Positions 60,129 to 64,000 of a stretch of DNA of 64,000 nucleotides are shown here, piece by piece (positions within the stretch are counted from its first letter, which is position 1; each line of letters begins with the position of its first letter). Origin of the DNA: Nonomuraea maritima (GTDB taxonomy: Bacteria; Actinomycetota; Actinomycetes; Streptosporangiales; Streptosporangiaceae). The translations under genes and the position numbers were made by a program. The stretch is taken from contig NZ_FNFB01000014.1 of assembly GCF_900100395.1 (NCBI RefSeq), positions 62,001-126,000 of the forward strand, given 5' to 3'. The notes beneath the pieces were generated by a model that saw only the letters and a list, made by a program, of their open reading frames with translations, was not told where the DNA came from and did no database searches.

Positions 60129-60758
60129 TCAGTCGAGCAGGCCGCGGCGGTAGGCCTCGGCCACGGCGGAGGCGCGGTCGCGCACGTCGAGCTTGGCGTA
60201 GACGTGCAGCAGATGGGTCTTGATACTGGCCTCGCTGATGAACAGCCTGGCCGCGGCCTCCCTGTTGGTGGCGCCGTCGGCGACGAGGCGCAGCACCTGG
60301 AGCTCGCGCGGGCTGAGCCCGCCTCTCGCGGGTTTCCTGACCTGCCCGACCAGCAGACCCGCGACCGAGGTCGCGAGCACCGTCTCCCCACGATGGGAGG
60401 CCCGTACGGCTCGCAGCAGCTCGTCGGTGGGCGCGTCCTTGAGCAGGTAGCCGGTCGCCCCCGCCTCGATGGCCGGCAGCACGTCGGAGTCGCTGTCGAA
60501 GGTGGTGAGCACCAGCACCCTGATCTCCGGCGCGCTCTTCCTGAGCCGCCTGATCGCCTGCACGCCGTCCATCTCCGGCATCCGCAGGTCCATGAGCACG
60601 ACGTCGACGGCCAGCTCGCCCGCGAGCCGTACGGCCTGCGCCCCGTCGGCCGCCTCGCCGGCCACCTCGATGTCGGGGGCGGCGTTGAAGGCCGCGCGCA
60701 GCCCGTCACGCACGATCGGGTGGTCGTCCACGATCAGCACTCGGATCGTCGTGCTCAC
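60129..60758 (-). CDS. NarL/LuxR-family response regulator
   Basis: 209 residues. Receiver: IVDDHPIVRDGLRAAFNAAP, phospho-acceptor D57 in VVLMDLRMPEMDG, T and K in VLTTFDSDSDV and GYLLKDAPTD. C-terminal LuxR HTH: LSPRELQVLRLVADGATNRE, then IKTHLLHVYAKL. The gene overlaps its kinase gene by four bases. Its likely targets are the ABC exporter genes just downstream on the operon's other side. Confidence 0.92.
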   Translation of the reverse strand: MSTTIRVLIVDDHPIVRDGLRAAFNAAPDIEVAGEAADGAQAVRLAGELAVDVVLMDLRMPEMDGVQAIRRLRKSAPEIRVLVLTTFDSDSDVLPAIEAGATGYLLKDAPTDELLRAVRASHRGETVLATSVAGLLVGQVRKPARGGLSPRELQVLRLVADGATNREAAARLFISEASIKTHLLHVYAKLDVRDRASAVAEAYRRGLLD

Positions 60759-61993
60759 GTCGCCTCCTCGGTGCCGCCGGGGTCGGCCGGGATCGCCGGA
60801 ACCGCGGCGGCCACGGCCGTGCCCTGGCCGGGCGCGCTCTCCACGGACAGCGTGCCGCCCACGCCCCGCACCCGCTGGGCCATGGTGTCCAGGCCGAAGC
60901 CCCCGCCGCGGGAGCCGCCGGCCGCCGGGTCGAACCCCGTCCCGTCGTCGCGCACGTCGAGCAGCACCGTGTCGTCGAGGTAGGACAGCGTCACCCCCAC
61001 CCGCCGCGCACCGGCGTGCCTGGCGATGTTCGACAGGGCCTCCTGGGCGACCCGGAAGAGGGTGACCTCGACGGCCGAGGCCAGCACCCGCGGCGTGCCG
61101 GTCACCTCGACCTCGGGCACGACGCCGGACGACTCGCCCCAGCGGGCGGCCATCTCCGCGAGCGCGTCGGGCAGCCGGGCGTCCAGCAACGGGGCCGGGC
61201 GCAGTGCCCGTACCGACCGCCTGGCCTCGGTCAGCGCCCGGTCGGCCAGGACCGCGACGTTGTCCAGGTGGCGGCGCCGCAGCTCAGGGTCGTCGTCCGC
61301 GCCGGTCGCCGCGCGCACCTGGGTGACCAGCGCGACGAGGTCCTGGGCGATGGTGTCGTGGATCTCCCTGGCCAGCCGCTGCCGCTCGTCGAGCACACCC
61401 GCCTCCCTGGCCTGGACGACGAGCTGGGCGTGCAGACCGGCGTTCTCCTCCAGCGCCGCCTGGAGCCGTACGTTGGTCCGGTGCCGGCGTTCGCTCTCGG
61501 CGGTGAGCTGCCACCCCGCGAACAGCATCGGAAGGGCGATGCCGAGCAACGGGACGACGAGGTTGACCTGGCCCGCGCCGAGCGCGCCTGGGCCCGTCTG
61601 GGCGACGACCATGACGATGGCCGTGGCGGCGACCCCGGCCATCATTCCCCGCCTCGGCAGCATCGCCCCCGCCATCGGGTAGGCGACCGACAGGAACATC
61701 GTGAAGAACGAGCTCACCGTCACCAGGGCTCCGCCGAGGACCAGAAGCCCGGCGTAGTGGAGCACGGCGAGGCCCCTGCGCTCGGCCCGCCGCGGATAGA
61801 TCCACACCAGCGACGCCACCCAGACGGCCGCCGGGACCGCCATCCAGCCAGCCTCGGCGGTGAGCCTCCCGGTCGCCCAGGCGCCCACGAGGCCCACGGC
61901 CAGCAGTCCGTACGCCACGGCCGGGAAGATCCACCGGCCGCGGCGCCCGCCGGGGTCGTCCGGCTCCGTCCAGATCGCCGCACTCCGCGCCAC
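60755..61993 (-). CDS. NarL-type sensor histidine kinase
   Basis: A 412-residue HisKA_3 kinase starting at GTG 61993. About six N-terminal TM helices form an unknown sensor (IFPAVAYGLLAVGLVGAWAT; VVPLLGIALPMLFAGW). The dimerisation motif is ERQRLAREIHDTIAQDLVAL with the phospho-His in EIHDT. The HATPase has LFRVAQEALSNIARHAGARR, VRDDGTGFDP and GGFGLDTMAQRVRGVGG. Partner of the adjacent LuxR regulator; transcribed with the upstream ABC exporter. Confidence 0.92.
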   Translation of the reverse strand: MARSAAIWTEPDDPGGRRGRWIFPAVAYGLLAVGLVGAWATGRLTAEAGWMAVPAAVWVASLVWIYPRRAERRGLAVLHYAGLLVLGGALVTVSSFFTMFLSVAYPMAGAMLPRRGMMAGVAATAIVMVVAQTGPGALGAGQVNLVVPLLGIALPMLFAGWQLTAESERRHRTNVRLQAALEENAGLHAQLVVQAREAGVLDERQRLAREIHDTIAQDLVALVTQVRAATGADDDPELRRRHLDNVAVLADRALTEARRSVRALRPAPLLDARLPDALAEMAARWGESSGVVPEVEVTGTPRVLASAVEVTLFRVAQEALSNIARHAGARRVGVTLSYLDDTVLLDVRDDGTGFDPAAGGSRGGGFGLDTMAQRVRGVGGTLSVESAPGQGTAVAAAVPAIPADPGGTEEAT

Positions 61994-61996
61994 CTG

Positions 61997-62711
61997 TCAC
62001 TCCCACCGGAAGAGCCGCGCGGCGAGCAGCCCGCACCCGAGCGCGTAGACGGCCGGCACCGCGAGGTGCAGCGGCTGCGGCCAGTCGCCGCCCCAGCTCG
62101 CCCGCAGCGCCTGCATGAAGGCCCCCACAGGCGTGTAGTCGCTCACCCGCAGGACGAACTCCGGCATCGTCTCCGCCGGCGTGAACACCCCGCCGAAGGC
62201 GATGCCGAGGAAGAACAGCGAGACGCCGATCCCGGTCGCCACCCGCGTGCTCGGCGCGACGGCGGCCACCAGCATGCCGATCGCGAAGATCGCCAGGACG
62301 CCCAGCGCGAACGTGGCCAGCGCCGCGACGACCAGCCCCGGCGGCTCGAACCCGAACGCCAGCACCCCCGCGACCACCGTGACCAGCGACGCCACCGCGC
62401 AGAGCACCCCGACCGCGAGTTGCGCCAGCAGCAACCGCGACGGAGGGATCGGTGTGGTGGCCATGCGTCGAAGTATGCCCTTCTCCCGGTATCCCGCCAG
62501 GGTCGTGGGCATGAGGTTGAGCCCGAGCTGGGCCAGGCCCAGGGTGATCGCCGCCGCCCGGGAAGTACGTCGCGATCGGGTCTGCCTCGATCGCGGGCTT
62601 CAGGATCAGGGCGAACACCCCGACGATGCCCACGGGCAGCACGAGGGTCACGATGATCGAGGCGGGGTCGCGCAGGAACAATCTCAGCTCGTAGCGGGTG
62701 AGCCTGGTCAT
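61997..62711 (-). pseudogene. ABC-2-type exporter permease with a +1 frameshift
   Basis: Total length 715 bases, one more than a multiple of three. The first frame from ATG 62711 gives MTRLTRYELRLFLRDPASII and a first TM, ending DPIATYFPG. The other frame continues from about 62551: AAITLGLAQLGLNLM, PTTLAGYREKGILRRMATTP (the ABC-2 signature), then four further TM helices. The break is in the run GGGCGGCGGCG on the minus strand (62552-62562), removed by dropping one G. It is probably a sequencing insertion, since the neighbouring genes are intact and tightly coupled. Confidence 0.75.
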
Positions 62712-63613
62712 GGCGTCCTCGTTCCGGTCAGGGCGACGTACGCGTCGTCCAGCGTGGGTCGGTCGGCTCTCAGGTCGGCGACCACGACGTGCCGCCCGGC
62801 CAGCACGGAGGTCACGGCGTGCAGCAGGTCGCCCGCCCCCGTGACCTCCACCCGCGACCCGGTCACGGTGACGGAGGCGACCTCGTGGAGACCGCTGAGC
62901 AGCTCCGCGTCGAACGGGTCCGACGTGCGGAACCGGATCCGCTGCGGCGGCACCGTACGCGCTGTCAGCCCCGCCGGGGTGTCCAGCGCGACGACCCGGC
63001 CGCCGTCGATGACCATGACGCGGTCGCAGAGGCGTTCTGCCTCCTCCATGAAGTGGGAGACCAGCACGACGGTCACGCCGCGTTCCTTGATGCGCTCGAC
63101 CAGGTCCCAGGTGTCCCGTCTGGCGTGCGGGTCCAGCCCGGTGGTGAGCTCGTCCAGCACGACCAGCTCGGGGCCGCCGACCAGGGAGAGCGCGATGAAC
63201 AGGCGCTGCTTCTGCCCGCCGGAGAGCTTGGCGAAGGGCCTGTCGCGAAGGTCGGCGAGCCCCCATTCGTCCAGCAGGGCCCGCGGGTCGAGGGGCGCCG
63301 GGTAGCAGGAGGCGTAGAGGTCGAGCGCCTCCCCCACCCGCAGCCGGTCGGGCAGGTGGCTCTCCTGGAGCTGCATCCCGACCCGCTGACGCAGCCCCGA
63401 ACCGACGGCGGCCGGGTCGGACCCCAGCACCCGGACGGTGCCCGAGTCGGGACTCCTGAGCCCCGACACGCACTCCACCGTGGTGGTCTTGCCGGCTCCG
63501 TTGGGACCGAGGACGCCGAAGACCTCGCCGCGTTCCACGGTGAACGACACACCGTCGACCGCCACGCGCTCGCCGTACCTCTTGTGCAGGTTACGTACTT
63601 CGATGACTGTCAT
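62708..63613 (-). CDS. ABC transporter ATP-binding protein (drug/ABC-2 export type)
   Basis: 301 residues. Walker A GPNGAGKTTT, Q-loop MQLQESHLP, signature LSGGQKQR, Walker B LVVLDELTTGLDPHARRD, H-loop VSHFMEEAERL. It is of the DrrA/CcmA-type multidrug exporter class. The C-terminal extension (VTVTGSRVEVTGAGDLLHAV) is typical of this class. It overlaps the permease gene by four bases (ATGA). Start ATG 63613. Sensed and regulated by the downstream two-component system, by inference from operon structure. Confidence 0.9.
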   Translation of the reverse strand: MTVIEVRNLHKRYGERVAVDGVSFTVERGEVFGVLGPNGAGKTTTVECVSGLRSPDSGTVRVLGSDPAAVGSGLRQRVGMQLQESHLPDRLRVGEALDLYASCYPAPLDPRALLDEWGLADLRDRPFAKLSGGQKQRLFIALSLVGGPELVVLDELTTGLDPHARRDTWDLVERIKERGVTVVLVSHFMEEAERLCDRVMVIDGGRVVALDTPAGLTARTVPPQRIRFRTSDPFDAELLSGLHEVASVTVTGSRVEVTGAGDLLHAVTSVLAGRHVVVADLRADRPTLDDAYVALTGTRTP

Positions 63614-63730
63614 GGTGTCGAGGGTGCGGCAGCGGGGCCTCCCGCCGGATCGCCCGGGCGGGGGCTCGATCGGTGGATCCGCGGCATCAACCGATCGGTG
63701 GATGCCGGAGTGAGCTGGGATCATGGCGGG

Positions 63731-64000
63731 ATGACGAGAGTGCTGAGCCGTGGCGACCTCGAAGCCGTGCTCGACCCCTCCGCGTGCCTGGCGGCGCTGC
63801 GCGAGGGGTTCCTGGTGGCCGACTCCGCGACGGTGTCCGGGCAGCGGGTGCGTACCGACCTGCCGTTCCCCGGCACCGCGACGGCGCTGATCCCCGGCCT
63901 GCTGCCCGGCGTCGAGGCGTACACCGTGAAGGTGAACGCCAAGTTCCCGCACGCGCGGCCGGCCCTGCGCGGGGTGATCTGCCTCCACTCCGGCGCCGAC
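63731..64000 (+). CDS. Ornithine cyclodeaminase/mu-crystallin-family protein (5' part)
   Basis: Open from ATG 63731 to the window edge (90 codons). VLSRGDLEAVLDPSACLAAL is the usual N-terminus (helix then the loop), LPFPGTATALIPGLLPGVEA contains the substrate-binding region and YTVKVNAKFPHARPALRGVI the conserved K-x-x-x-x-F-P. The family includes ornithine cyclodeaminase, alanine dehydrogenase Ala-DH and lysine cyclodeaminases. Specificity needs the missing C-terminal NAD domain. Confidence 0.85.
   Translation, partial: MTRVLSRGDLEAVLDPSACLAALREGFLVADSATVSGQRVRTDLPFPGTATALIPGLLPGVEAYTVKVNAKFPHARPALRGVICLHSGAD

Overview
The window is high-GC actinobacterial chromosome. Gene neighbourhoods (mshA-ybjN-gpmA beside phoU/senX3-regX3, carD-ispF-cysS-rlmB, murT-gatD, glnR, nur, an XRE/HBHA/DUF2516 trio, F420-type enzymes) indicate an actinomycete. 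The many TetR/FAD-monooxygenase units suggest a soil member, most likely Streptosporangiaceae (Nonomuraea-like). That rank is inference; no rRNA is present.

Layout. 1-2.9 kb: a truncated geranylgeranyl-reductase-like flavoprotein, an M48 protease and small genes. 3.1-10.4 kb: an accessory stretch ending at tRNA-Thr(TGT). It has resistance-flavoured genes (MFS efflux, aminoglycoside nucleotidyltransferase-like, GNAT, a TetR plus FAD-monooxygenase pair), two frameshifted genes and a gene fragment. 10.7-29.9 kb: conserved core, namely rlmB, cysS, a PPOX enzyme, two GlsB/YeaQ membrane proteins, ispF, carD, the phosphate-sensing pair senX3-regX3 divergent from phoU, gpmA, mycothiol gene mshA with a sigma-R-type promoter, a BlaI/M56 pair and the HBHA trio. 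30-37 kb: AlaX, a GntR-TetR chimera divergent from a flavin monooxygenase, and a Trypco1/trypsin-TPR module followed by a DUF2207 protein. 37.8-45.8 kb: dtd, ygfZ, nur, a lactate-monooxygenase gene bracketed by 43-bp direct repeats, a 13-codon leader-like ORF, a nitrobindin/DUF2470 pair, an ArsR-SRPBCC regulator with doubled operators, and murT-gatD for peptidoglycan amidation.

45.9-54.5 kb is the least explained block: a HerA/FtsK-type ATPase, a TraG/VirD4-like membrane protein, three coupled single-pass proteins with extracytoplasmic domains and a polytopic membrane protein. It looks like a cell-envelope machine of unknown role. 54.6-59.2 kb: a sulfur-relay cluster (DUF1416, rhodanese, DUF4395, thioredoxin), an ECF sigma/anti-sigma pair with an LmeA-like lipid-binding protein, and a MoaD/ThiS protein. 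59.3-64 kb: glnR, a NarL-type two-component system coupled to an ABC-2 exporter (permease frameshifted), and the start of an ornithine cyclodeaminase-family gene.

Cross-cutting signals. There are three frameshifts, each one extra base in a C/G-rich run, which could be assembly errors. Strong hairpin terminators separate convergent units, and several palindromic operators overlap regulator promoters. No CRISPR array, insertion sequence or rRNA was found.
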